Part shown: positions 46,110 to 59,702 of the stretch, piece by piece
Position numbering within the stretch: the first letter of the stretch is position 1
Layout of the letters: every line of letters starts with the position of its first letter
NCBI GenBank assembly: GCA_025201375.1
Contig: JAIWZP010000049.1
Span: forward strand, 153,966-217,965
DNA length: 64,000 nt
Reading direction: 5' to 3'
DNA from: Gongronella butleri
Taxonomy: Eukaryota > Mucoromycota > Mucoromycetes > Mucorales > Cunninghamellaceae
Made by a program: the position numbers and the translations under genes
The notes under the pieces: generated by a model
What the model was told of the DNA's origin: nothing
The model's database searches: none
What the model saw: only the letters and a program-made list of their open reading frames with translations

Positions 46110-47231
46110 AGTAAAAAAGGGCTGTCACGACATGCACTAGTGAGCCCGAGGTATAAAAGGTGTACAGGAAAAAGAAGAAATAGAAGAAAAAGTGGAAGAA
46201 AAAGGAGACGGCGAGAAAAAAAAGGGGCCAGACAGAAAAAAGAAAAATAAACACATCACCAGGCCAATCAAGATGGCCACTGTGAACCTTTTGCTCAGGC
46301 CATTGGCCTCCCCTTTTAGCCGACTCGTTGTCCACGCATGAAAAAAAAAGTGCGATTTAGGGGCCAATTCATCCACAACAGACGACAGAAAGCAAAAAAA
46401 CATTTTATTTTCACAAGGAGGCAAGGGCAAAAAAGCGTGCAGAACGTGCAGAGCGCGCCGTGGTGCAAGAAGCCCGCGAAATCGATGATTTCGCTTGGCA
46501 ATGCGCTGAGCTGCAGAGCAAAATTAGGCGGAGGCCAGCGCGTCGTAAACCTTGTTGCTTTGCATGTGCGTGGATGACGACTTAATCAATAAAAAAAAAA
46601 AAGATGCGAAGCGGCCGTTCAAGATGTGGTGGAAGGGGAAGCTGGGATCTGCGGCGATGCAGAAAGCCAAGACCAAAAGCGCCGAAGCGTGGCCATGCTC
46701 CCAAAATGCTTTGGTCGCAGGTGTAGGCCAAAGCGACGTCAGCGCGAGACCATGGCCAATCCAAAAAAAGACAATCGTGCCCTGCTAAATTTAGATCCCT
46801 GGATCGAGACTCTATTTTTTTTCAATCTCATTGGGTGGCATTTCCATCCCACAAAAGAATCCCGCGCCTCGGGGACGTCAAAATCCCATCATCCTCTGTG
46901 TGAATGGGCCTTGATCTTTGGTCAATGCTTGCTTGACAAGGGCGCCAACATCGTCATGATGACATGAAAACGATTTCTCGGAAAAAGGGTTCGACATAAA
47001 GTACAAAATGCATTTGAAATTGGCCATTGTCGCACCAAATGGCCCAACAAAGAGACCTTTGACTGCAGTCCAACCTTGTTTCGGAAACTCCGATTGATCG
47101 ACTTTCATGGCGGGCTAAAACAAAAAAAAGAAAAGAAACCCCTTTTCTTTCTGCCCTGCATCATTTTTCTTTTTTCTTTCTTCTTTTTCCTTTTGACTTT
47201 TTTTATTTATTTATTATATCGTCCTTAGAAC
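46110..47231. other. Divergent spacer: Kelch gene 2 / Ser-rich protein, unresolved
   Basis: 1.1 kb between two outward-facing cell-surface genes. It contains a hairpin-capable GCGAAATCGATGATTTCGC at 46474 and a minus-strand open stretch (about 46820-46524) with protein-like composition. See findings; I could not build a credible gene. Confidence 0.4.
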
Positions 47232-48357
47232 ATGAAGATTACTCTCCTTGCCGTTCTTTTACTAAATTGGGCGGCGTTTAGCTCTGCACAGCTGTCCATT
47301 GGCATTTCGGACTCGGGTTCACCCTCTGGTGCGACATCCATTGGCCCGTCGTCGTCTGATTCACCAACGACGGCCGCTCCACCACCCACCACAACGAATA
47401 ACCCTCCTCCCACGTCGTCTGATAATCCACAACCCACGTCATCCGACAATGGACAACAGCCATCATCCTCCAACAATGTGCAGCCGTCCTCCTCCAACTA
47501 TGCCCAGCCGAGCAAGTCCAAGCATAGCCAGTCGTATGGCGCCACCGACAGCTCGACGGCGTCCTCGGGCCCCTCGGCTAGCGAGTCCAGCAGCAGCAAC
47601 AATAACAACAACAGTGGCGGCGGCTCCGAGCCCAATACGGGTGCCATTGCGGGTGGTGTCGTTGGTGGCGTCGGTACGTGCACAATTCCTTTTTTTTTTT
47701 TTTTTTTTTTTAAGGGCAATGGGCGACAATGTTTAAAAAAAAAAAAAGGCAGAGCCATTGACCTTATACGGCTAAGTCGTATTTTTTTTTTTTTTTTTTT
47801 TTCGCATCGCTGACCCTTTTTTTTTTTTTTCTGTTTGTGTTTTTTTAGTTGGTCTTGCGTTGATTGGCGGTCTTGTCACCTGGTTGAACCGTCGTGGCGG
47901 TTGCACGAGCCGCACGCAGCGTCGCCATGTTGATACGTTTGATGATTTTGCTGCTGGTGGCGATGATCTTGAACACAACAACAACAACAACATGGCCGGC
48001 ATGGCGGCTGTTGGCGGTGCAGCCTCGCCTTTCCAGCGCCGTCTCGTGCCTCCCACGGCCGGCAATCAGAGCGGCTCCTACATGAATCTGGAGGATGATT
48101 ATTCGAGCGAGACCACGGGCATGGTCGCGCAAACCCCAGGCACCCAATATAGCCAGCCCTATGCTTACCCGCCCGCCGCATCCTCAGGCGAGTACTATGG
48201 CACCGACATGGCCTGGCAGCAGCAACAACAGCAATTGCCTCCCATGACCGATCCCCATGAAAAGCACCTGCCATACGACCCCGCCTATCCGTCGCCCGCC
48301 ATGTCTCAGACAATGAAGCCGGACGCCGTCGATCACCACAAGCCTCACGAGGTGTAA
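47232..48357 (+). CDS. Ser/Thr-rich single-pass cell-surface (WSC/Mid2-like) protein
   Basis: Exons 47232..47673 and 47849..48357; 316 residues. A signal peptide (residues 1-19, MKITLLAVLLLNWAAFSSA) precedes ~120 residues of Ser, Thr, Pro, Asn and Gln repeats such as PTSSDN, which are likely heavily O-mannosylated. The membrane span GAIAGGVVGGVVGLALIGGL (about 136-160) is split by the intron. The cytosolic tail is ~155 residues, rich in Asn, Gln, Tyr and Pro, with a CTSRTQRR stop-transfer. The layout is that of fungal wall-stress sensors, but no WSC cysteine domain is present and no orthologue can be named. The intron has four long T or A runs. Confidence 0.8.
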
Positions 48358-48545
48358 AATAGCCACGTGACCTGTTTTTTCTTTCCTCTTTTTGTTTTTT
48401 TGTTTTACGTCATTGTTCTCTCCAAATCACAAACAATTACACACACATCTCATGCTCTTGATTCCCCATATCCATCTTTTTCACTGCTCCCTCTCCACAC
48501 TCGCCTATTTTTCCACAAAAACATGCACACCAACCCTAAAAATCA

Positions 48546-48551
48546 AATAAA
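48546..48551 (+). terminator. Candidate polyadenylation signal, Ser-rich protein
   Basis: AATAAA ~190 nt past the stop, 27 nt before the end of the convergent AP endonuclease gene; the two 3' untranslated regions probably overlap. Confidence 0.35.
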
Positions 48552-48577
48552 TCATCCAATTTTTTTTTAATTTTACT

Positions 48578-49724
48578 TCATTCCATGGTGACATCCTTGA
48601 GAAGGAGCACCAACGGGACGTGATCGCTCGCACCCCAGCACTCATGGCGGATTTTGCTCGCGACCATCTTGTCCAAAAGATCGGGCGTCACGCAAAAGTA
48701 ATCGAGACGCCAGCCGATCAGCTTGAGTCGCGCTTGGAAACGGAACGAATAGTACGTGTAATGGCCCTTTTGCTCGGGATTCGAGTAGCGCCACGTGTCA
48801 ATCAGGCCAGGCAACGACGCATCGTCTTCAGACGCGCTCAAAATCTTTGAAAAGTCCGTGCGCTCCTCGATCGTAAAACCAGCTGAACGCTGGTTGGTAT
48901 CCGGGCGCGCCAGATCGTCACGCGTGTGCGCCACATTGAGGTCGCTGCGTGACAATTAAATTAAAAAGACAATGAATCAGTAATGGCCATCAACGCGCGT
49001 TTTTTTTTTTCTGTTTTTGTGTTTTTGTGTTTTTTTTTTTTTTTTTACCCAGTCCACACGACCGAGACGCCCTTTTTCTGCAGCGACCGGATGTACTTTT
49101 CCATGTGGCCGTTAAAGATTTGCCGTTCGCCCAGTCGGACGAGCTCGGCACCAGCATTCGGCACATACGTGTTGATCAGCGTAAAAGATGGGAATGTCAA
49201 CGAGATGACACGGCCGCGCGTATTGGACTCATAACCTGGGAGGCCATACGTGATCTCGCTCGGCTTGTACTTTGAAAAAACAGCCACACCAGCTGCAAAA
49301 GAAGTCCACGTAAATCGTCAAAAGTCTCTGTTTTCTGTATTTTTCGCTTACCGTAGCCCTTTTTCTCGTCAAATGCCCAATAGCGATACTTGTACACCTT
49401 ATCATCGACGGCAGTGGACAGTGGGGCGTTGACCTTGTGCTCCTGCAGGCACACAATGTCCGCGTCCTCGGCATTGATGTAGGTGGAAAAGCCCTTTTTG
49501 ATGCTGGCATTGAGTCCGGCCACATTGTACGATGCAATCGTGAGCACGCCCTCCTTTTTGTCCTCGTCCTTGATCTCCAGGGGGTCCGGCATCTTCGTGT
49601 TCTTTGGCAAACTCGGGTCAAAAGGTACCCACACTTTTCCCTTGGCCTTTTTGGGCGCAGGCTTTTCCACCGTTTCAACGGTGGCAGTGGCGGCGGCAGC
49701 AGCAGCTTTGCGTTTGGGAGGCAT
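48578..49724 (-). CDS. Apurinic/apyrimidinic endonuclease (ExoIII/APE1 family)
   Basis: Exons in coding order: 49724..49352, 49292..49049, 48944..48578; 327 residues. The N-terminus is a basic Lys/Ala-rich tail (MPPKRKAAAAAA, then PAPKKAKGK), a likely nuclear signal. The catalytic landmarks of the family are all present: ASYNVAGLNA (metal Asn), VCLQEHKV (metal Glu), NTYVPNAG, GDLNVAHT (Asp/Asn; completed by the second splice), WRLDYFCVT and GASDHVPL (Asp-His). It cleaves the backbone 5' of abasic sites in base-excision repair in the nucleus. Length and tail match human APE1 more than the yeast Apn2 type, which has an extra zinc-finger C-terminus. Confidence 0.95.
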
Positions 49725-50128
49725 GGTGGCGAGAGATCGTTGGTGGGAAACAAGAAAAGAGAAGAGAAAGACGCGCCGCATGTCCTGAAAAGGGCGAAAA
49801 AAAGAAGGCGCGGCGCCCCAATTGCGCCATACTCATAAACAAAAATACGGGCGCGCGCGTTCCTCGGCCCGCCACGCCCGATCCACGCGGGCCGCAGCAT
49901 CAGATGATTTAATGAACCAAGTTGCTTTGCCCAGCTCTCAAAAAAGAAAATCGCGCAAAACAACGCGTCGCGTCGTGCGTGGCGCGTTCTCACTAGATTT
50001 TTTTTTCATCGTCTTTTCCTTGCAGCCCGGCTCGCGTTGTCGCTATCAAATCATCAAAAAGTCATGGAGAAATGGGGCATAAAATACCGGCTTGCCATTG
50101 GCCCCCTTTTTGGCATCACACCTTGCCA

Positions 50129-50178
<50 letters not shown>

Positions 50179-50771
50179 CAGCGCAAGCACGCCGGCACGA
50201 TCCTCATCCTCCAGCTCTTGACCATCGATTTGACAATTGAATTGACACTCAATGCAACACGGGGATGACGGCTCGGTGGCACAGATGCATGATCTCACAA
50301 GCCAACAATAGGAAAATAGTCACATTGCCCACAACAAACACACCAGGACGAGAAATGGTGGACCGGCAACATTTTTAGGCGTGCCATTTGCCCCTCACTT
50401 TCCAAAAAGAATGACTAAATAGCTACTGAATCGGCCAGACAAGGCAAAGGGCAGGCAATGGAAACGCATCATGCTCTATAAAACGAGCAAAACAAGGCTG
50501 ACCAACAATGGTGGATGACAGGAAACGTGCCCGGGAGCAGAGAGAATGCAATGCACGCGACAATTACGATCTGGTAAGCAGGAAAGCGGGACAAGATGGA
50601 TGCGCACAGGCAATTGGCCCACATGCATGAATCAACCCTGCGAAAAACATTATCCCCGCCTTTGATTCCCCTTAGTAATGACTTTTTTGGCTTGTGGGGA
50701 AGAGCGTAAAAAGGGCGCTTACGCTATTTTTTTTCGCTTTTTTCTTTTTCTTCTCCACTTTTATAACAACT
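49725..50771. other. Divergent spacer: AP endonuclease / thiolase
   Basis: Holds a 44-nt T homopolymer (50132-50175). Next to it a short minus-strand frame (50298-50176) is Cys-rich but has no upstream continuation. Immediately before the thiolase the leader is T/C-rich. Confidence 0.45.
50132..50175. repeat. Poly-T tract of 44 nt
   Basis: The longest homopolymer in the window, uninterrupted. Confidence 0.95.
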
Positions 50772-52466
50772 ATGTCCTCTGTGTCCCTGCCCTACCCTAT
50801 CCGCCTGCCTGCTCTGGCCAACGAACAAGTCACCAACTCTGGTGCCAAGTCTCCTGAAGACGTCGTGGTTGTCTCCGCAGTCCGCACCGCCATGGCCAAG
50901 GGCCGCAAGGGTGGTTTCAAGGACACCCTCGCCGACGGTAAGTTGCTATTGTCTATTTTTGCATTTTGGTTGCTGCGTGGCACTGACATTCCTCTTTTTG
51001 TTTTTTTAAACCTGTTTTCTAGAGCTCCTCTCTGGCGTGCTCAAGGCCACGTTGGAGCGTACCGGAATTGACGCCGCGTTGGTGCAGGATATTGTCGTTG
51101 GCAACGTTGCGGGCAAGGGTGGTCTTGCCACGCCTGCGCGCATGGCTGCCCTGCACGCCGGTTACCCCGAGACCACGGCCGTCAGCACCTGCAACCGTCA
51201 ATGCTCGTCGGGTCTCCAGGCCTGTGTCCAGGTCGCCTCTGCCATTCAAGCCGGCTTGATTGACATTGGCATTGGCGCCGGTGTTGAATCCATGTCCTCT
51301 GATTACTTTTCGCGTGACGTCAAGCTCTCTGAGCGCATGATGAAGGAGAACCAGGCCGTCGATGACTGCAAGATTCCCATGGGGTAAAAGAAAAATGCAA
51401 AAAAAAAAAAAAAGGCGGGAAAAAAAAGTGTCTCACGCCCTGATTTTTTTTTTAAAAAACACGTGTTTAGTATCACGTCCGAGAATGTCGCTGAGGAATA
51501 TGGCCTGACGCGTAAGGAATTGGATGAGTTTGCCGCCGAGTCGCACAAGCGCGCCGCCGCTGCCCAGGCCGCCGGCCACTTCAAGGAGGAAATCGTCCCC
51601 TTGACCGTCACCATCCTTGACAAGGACGGCAACAACCCCAAGCAGATCGTCGTCGACCAGGATGAGGGCATCCGCGCCAACACCACCGTCGAGGGCCTTG
51701 CCAAGCTCAAGCCCGCCTTCAAGCCTAACGGCTCCACGTAAGCATAAGTCAAAAAAAAAAAACACCCTGAAAATGGCTCATTTCGTGTTGTTTGCCCCAT
51801 TTAGCACCGCTGGCTCCAGCTCTCAGATCTCCGATGGCGCTGCCGCCGTCCTCTTGATGAAGCGCAAGGTACATTGAAAAGCTTTTGGCCGTTTGACGCG
51901 TGATATTTACTCCCTTTTTTTTTTTTTCCACAGGTCGCTCAAAAGCTCAACTTGCCCATCCTTGGCCGCTACGTGACCTCGGCTGCCGTTGGCGTGCCTC
52001 CTCGCGTCATGGGCATTGGCCCAGCGTACGCCATCCCCGTCGCCCTCGAGCGCGCCGGCCTCAAGGTTGAAGACATTGACGTCTGGGAGGTAAAACATCT
52101 TTTTTTCTTGTGACAAAAAAAAAATGCTTGAAACTCACGTGTGTTTCTTTTCCTTATTGCAGATCAACGAAGCCTTCAGCTCGCAGGCGCTCTACTCGGG
52201 ACGTGTCCTTGGTATTGACCCCAAGCGCGTGAACATCAATGGTGGTGCCATCGCTCTTGGCCACCCTCTCGGCTGCACGGGCGCCCGCCAAGTCGCTACC
52301 TTGTTTCCCCTCTTGAAGCGCAACAACGGTAGATACGCCGTCTCCTCCATGTGCATTGGCTCTGGCATGGTAAGACATCTTGAGCGGCGCGACACCCGAA
52401 ATCTGGAAATCTCACATTTTTTTTCTCTTTTTGTAGGGCATGGCTGCTGTCTGGGAACGCGAATAG
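50772..52466 (+). CDS. POT1: 3-ketoacyl-CoA thiolase (acetyl-CoA C-acyltransferase)
   Basis: Exons 50772..50937, 51023..51383, 51471..51737, 51805..51868, 51934..52089, 52163..52369, 52437..52466; 416 residues. The acylated Cys is at 116 in CNRQCSSGLQ; NEAF, GGAIALGHPLGCTGARQ and CIGSGMGMAA are the other thiolase motifs, the last completed by the 30-nt final exon. It cleaves 3-ketoacyl-CoA to acetyl-CoA in beta-oxidation. Overall it resembles fungal peroxisomal thiolases. The N-terminal RLPALANEQV resembles a PTS2 nonapeptide, but Glu stands where His or Gln is expected, so targeting is uncertain. There is no PTS1. Six introns of 63-87 nt lie mostly at conserved motifs. Confidence 0.95.
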
Positions 52467-52699
52467 ATATTCTGGTAGTCGTCTTTACCATACCCCGTTT
52501 CTGTACGTGTACATATTTCGATAATAAAAAAAATCCGCTTGATCTCGTTGTAAAACAAAAAAAAAATTATGTGGATCTTGGTGGAATGATTGGGAAAAAT
52601 CGCGCTGCAGCACGCATCAAGAGTGGTCCAGTGTATCCTACTTGATACCCGACCGCCGGATAAAAAGCTTGGAATCGTTGGTGTTTTGTGTCCATTACC
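52467..52699. other. 3' flank of thiolase gene
   Basis: An AATAAA at 52523 follows the stop codon by ~57 nt. The rest shows no coding potential and leads into repeat copy 5. Confidence 0.4.
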
Positions 52700-54880
52700 A
52701 TAGAGGATCCGATACAGTCAAGGTTGAAAACGCCAATCACGCATGACATTTCCCAAAAACGCGGCCCCAATGTGAAATGGCAACCGTGATGCGTCAATGG
52801 GATTTGGTTTGAACCTGCCAGAACCCTTGGAGGGCTTGCCACACGCAAATGATCATTTTGTCGAGGCGAGCCCCCGTACCAAAAATATAAAATTCAGATC
52901 TCCAGATTGCCACCAAACTTGCACACATGGTAAGGCGCACCGAGAAACCACCGAAATGACCAAAAGCGAGGGACATCCAATGGCTGGTTCACGAGAAAAT
53001 AGCGATTTTGCGTAAAACTTTGCAGGCTCATCGGGGGCCAGGAACGCGCCAGGGAGCCGCACCGACGCGTTCAACAGCAAGACACGTCCCAGGTACATGA
53101 AATTGGTGAGCTAAAGGAGCGCGTACGATCGCCGTAGCGCGACTCATCACGCTTCCAAATTCGCCCGCAAACGGGCCACTCGCGTTGATTCTACCTGGAT
53201 CTCGACTTTTGAAGTAATCATCGATGGTCACTTACGCAGCAGCCCGTGCTCTTTCTTGTGAGCCGCGTTTAGAGGACCTGCACCCAGTTTTCGTCGAGTT
53301 TGCCTTGTGGCGAAAATACAAAGCGAACCGCATTTTACGCGAGAACCAGTCAATGGAGCACGGGGTTTTAGAGCATTTTCATCGATAAACGGATGCATTC
53401 TACCATGTGGGTGAATGGCGCGGCGATCCGGGGGGCCTGAAACCACCCATGGAAAATCCGTGACTCTACCCCTTGGAAAATCGGTGGAAAATCGTCATTT
53501 TTGAAAATCGACTTGGCGCATCATCGAGTGCTTGCAGCTCCATGAAATTTTGTCTTGTGGGTATTTCGGCGTCTCTCTTTCCAGAACAAACGCAAAAATC
53601 GTAGGTTGGTCTGGCCATTGGCGAGAAAAGTGACAATACTCCATAAATTCATAATTTCGGCTCTGGTACGCCAAGTTGTAATTCAATTTACGATACAATC
53701 TTACAGGTGGCAAGGGGCGCGCCAGGGCGTCATTTTGTCCCTGCCCGGCAATACCGATGCACAACATTTGTACCCTTGCAATGCCCAATCAAACATTTCA
53801 GCTTCATTTTTCTCCGCAATGGACAAGACAATGGAAGACGTGCTGCTGTGATCATGGATGCAGAATTCGATTCTCTGTCAGATGAACCCAGTTTCACCAG
53901 CGTACGACCAAAACTGATTCATATATTCCATTTTCTAAATTTTGGCTTTGATCGCTCTTTCCTCGAGAACAGTTCGATCGACCCCCGTTTTTTATTGCAG
54001 TTTTGCTAAGAAAGAGGAGGTCAATGCATCTCATGGCATGACTCTCAGATGTCCAATGTGTAGGTTGCCAAACGGATTTGGATGTCTGCCTGAACTTGAA
54101 CCTCTCAAAGCCAGGGACCCTCCAGATACATTTTGACCTGACCCACCTTTTTTTTTTCTAAATTTTAAAAAAAAAAATCGTCACCATGAAGCGACTCATC
54201 GCAGCGCCACGAAACTTTTACATGTAGTGGATGTTGCCCCTCTCTTTTCAGAAAAAATTAAAAACCTAAAGGTCAATCATGTGGTTTGTCCGGGAGCACG
54301 ACATTGCTGAAAATTTGGCTGTTGCGCGTTTTGTAAAAATCATTTCACGGCAAAATCATGATTCGATCATCGCCAAACTTTGCCACTTGGCTATTTCAAC
54401 GTCTCTCTTTGAAGGAAAAATTAAAAATCAGCATTTGATCAGACCGTTTTCAAGAATAGTCACTAATTCAATAATGACCAACACAACTCACGATTCGATC
54501 GCCTCCCAGCCTTTACCCTCTGATTACGTATTTCGCCGCGCATTGTTCAACAAGAGTACGCGATGCAGCCATTCTCGAATGGGGTCGACCATGCAGATGG
54601 CGAGATGCCTGCAAAATAGGGCAAATTGAAAGTATTTTGAATTTGCGCGCTTAAAAAAAATCGGACGGACCCGTCGTGAGCACTGGGCCAGAGTTTATGC
54701 CGTGATGCGTTTTTCATTGGCGGACAAGTAGGCTGTAAAAAAATTTCTGGAGGCACAGCAGGACGGCAAAGTCTGAAAACACGCTCTACTGTATTTTTTT
54801 TAATATTTTAAAGGTAAATGTGTACGTTTTTGTACAGTGTAGCGCGATCCTTCAGGTATCGAAATAATATCACGCGTCAG
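52700..54880 (+). repeat. Dispersed degenerate repeat, copy 5
   Basis: It spans most of the family consensus in one block. 52860-53480 matches 5490-6100 and 16550-17120; 53544-54420 matches 6150-7060 with nearly the same spacing between landmarks (667 against 669 nt); 54570-54850 matches 8330-8640 and 30000-30230, with the intervening part deleted. A translated segment at 53850-54136 resembles one at 6446-6748 but needs a frameshift. Confidence 0.82.
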
Positions 54881-55347
54881 TTTCTGCTCACTGAGATTGA
54901 AACATGGACAGATCAACCATTTTATTTGTGTGCAAAATCCAAAAGTACGGATGAAAATCGTGCTGTTGTACTTTTTCTCGGTCACTTGCTTAGGTGCAGA
55001 CCGATTTTTCTTTCACGCTTGTGAATGTTCAAACATATACTATATATGGACAGGCAGCCAGTACACAAAAAGGATACGCAAATGCGAAAAAGGCGAGAAA
55101 GGGTCGCTTTTTGTTTTACAATACGTATCATATCATGTGTACTTTTTTTTTCCTAGGCCACATACTGTACGTATCGTCACAGTGTATTCACATCTACCAT
55201 GCAAGCACGAAGTTTTCATCGCTAGTCATCCAAGAAAATGTAAAAAAAAAAGTCTCCGTTCTGTTTATTATTGCATAATTACTGTATGCGTAAGTCATTA
55301 CAGCCATAAATATTATAGAAGGATACGGCAGCATGCATGAATGGCGC
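54881..55347. other. AT-rich spacer 3' of the F-box/WD40 gene
   Basis: Two TACTGTA heptamers (55164, 55280). No gene. Confidence 0.4.
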
Positions 55348-56940
55348 CTACTCATCCAAGGGAGTGAGGTTGTGGCCAAAGTCGAGCATCATGATTTGCT
55401 TGTCCTGGCCGGCACTGATGATTTTCGAGCGAGTGACGAGAATGTTGAGGATCCACGAGGCGTGGCCGGACAGGCTGACGATGCATTGGCGCTTTTGCAT
55501 ATCCCAGACTTTGATGGTGCGGTCATAGCTGCCTGTGACAAGCCAGTTGCCGTGGCGATGCATGGTGCGGATCAAGGCGTGGTGGCCGGGGAGCGAGGCG
55601 CAGCATTCTTCGTTTTCCACGTGCCACACCTTGAGTTTGCCGTTTTGGGCGCCGCTGTACAGCAATCCTTGCTGGTGGTCGATCTGCAAGCATGCAAGAC
55701 CGGTTTGTTGGGTGGAGAGGGACGCCGAAACTTGGCTGGTGTTGTCGTCCTGCTGCGGTACATCGACAAACGTCTTTGTGCACGCGCCGGTGCGGATATT
55801 CCAGAGCTTGAGTGTGCCATCGCCCGACGCCGATACGACGTGGTCGTCGTCATACACTTGCACGGCATTGACGGGCCCCGTGTGGCCTTCAAGTCGATGC
55901 AGAACTTGGACATTGTCGCCATTGGGGGTGTTTTGTGCATGGCGCCACACGCACAGCGTGTGATCACGCGAAGCGCTCACGAATGTTTGCCCATTGGGCA
56001 TGACGCACACGCCCAGAACACCGTGGCGATGCTCGCGCAGCGTGCCTTCCAACGTCCACGTATCCAGATTCCAAATCATACACGTCGCGTCCGATGACCC
56101 TGTCAAAAGGCGCTTTCCGTCGGGCGAGACTGCCACGCACAGAACGCTGCCCTCGTGCTTGGTCATCTTGGTCTGAAGCAATTGACGCGACGGCAAGTGC
56201 CACAGCTTGAGCGTCCTGTCACGACTGCCGCTAATCATGTGCGTCGATCCAAGGCGAGCCAAACAATACACACTGCTCGTGTGCCCATTCTCCAAATACT
56301 GTGGTGAAACGAGCCCTTGCTGCCACCGACGATCCAGCGTGACATGATTGCGGTACAATTGGCGGTGCTGCTCTTTCCACCGGCGCTCAGACGCCCAATC
56401 AAAGTCGACAGCGAACCGGCGCTGCCACAGGTGGTCGTCGTAGAAGATGGCGCGGAAGAGACGGCTCGTGCACGCCAGTGCAAGCAACGACGGGGTATCC
56501 AGGTGCATCACAATGTCATGCAAAACTTCAATAGGCAACGACATGAGCCCTAAATGACAAAAATAAGGAAATGGTCAAAAAAATTGGTTCTTTTTTAGGA
56601 ATTGATCGGATGACTTACAACAGGGAGCCGTTGTTGTTGCATTGGCGGCTGTCTTGGTTCGTTTTGAAAGCGGCTGCATCAATTTCTGGCTCGGGCGGCC
56701 AAATAATGAGGGAATCAGCGAGAGTGCACGCTTCTTGCGCCGCGGCGACGGGCTGACGGCATACACCGACGACGCTGACGACGACGACGAGCGACGAGAC
56801 GGGTTCAGGCACTTTGTAGACGTGGACCCGTCCTTGTTGTTGATAATGGCTATGTATGTCGTGAGCGCGGCGTCGTCAGCTACAGAAGACGCTCCATAGT
56901 TGATAAAAAAAGGCGCCAGGTTCATATGCATAGCCGTCAT
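55348..56940 (-). CDS. F-box/WD40-repeat protein (SCF substrate receptor)
   Basis: Exons in coding order: 56940..56619 and 56549..55348; 507 residues. The first exon encodes ~107 low-complexity residues (poly-Ser, RRKKR, then RPSQKL). An F-box follows at ~111-152 (LPIEVLHDIVMHLDTPSLLA, LACTSRLFRAIF and LWQRRF). Seven WD repeats fill the rest, for example HMISGSRDRTLKLWHL, LLTGSSDATCMIWNLD, VVSASGDGTLKLWNI and WLVTGSYDRTIKVWDM. Proteins of this build present phosphorylated substrates to Skp1-Cullin ubiquitin ligases. It belongs to the Cdc4/Met30/Fbw7 superfamily, but I cannot assign an orthologue. The start is the first Met of the open frame and may be too far upstream. Confidence 0.88.
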
Positions 56941-59234
<2,294 letters not shown>

Positions 59235-59702
59235 GCACCTTCCACGCCCCGTCGCGCTCATCGGATAATCTCCCGGCCACTCATTTTACCGACAAAATAA
59301 AAAAAGTGTTGTATTTGTAAAAAGTCGTGCCTTTTTTTTCTTTTTCTTTCTCCTGTTTTCTTCTCTCTAATTTTTCTTCTTCTTCTTTTGCTTTTGCATC
59401 TGGATGGTGTGCTGGCCATGAATGACACGTGGGACGCGCCATTGAACCATCATTTGGTACGAAATGAAAATGAAAAATGAGCCTTGCTCGGATTTGCTTT
59501 TTTCCAGCCTTGTTCCGGTTCCTTGTTTTGACGTGCCAATTTCCTTTTTTTTTTTTTTTTTTTTCTTCTTGACTTGCAGTCCAGCCATTCTGAGCATGAC
59601 ACAAGCCCATTTCTACCTCACGGCACGGAACGACGCAAAGAGAATCGCGTTTTTGCCCAATTGAGCCGTGTAGCTCGCATTGCATCGCGCTTTGCCCCAT
59701 CC
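59235..59702. other. Spacer between HEM2 and the sphingomyelinase-like gene
   Basis: AATAAA at 59296, then T/C-rich tracts. The open frame of the next gene extends into this spacer, but the extension looks non-coding. Confidence 0.4.

Noticed and set aside
46474..46492. GCGAAATCGATGATTTCGC hairpin as a transcription terminator
   Set aside because: No T tract follows it and eukaryotic genes do not end this way; it is probably chance or part of the unresolved segment.
50520..50580. Short plus-strand frame MVDDRKRAREQRECNARDNY followed by GTAAGC
   Set aside because: No downstream exon fits before the thiolase leader, and nothing similar is recognised.
55333..56097. Plus-strand 254-codon frame opposite the WD40 gene
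   Set aside because: Antisense to WD repeats; repeat coding naturally opens other frames.
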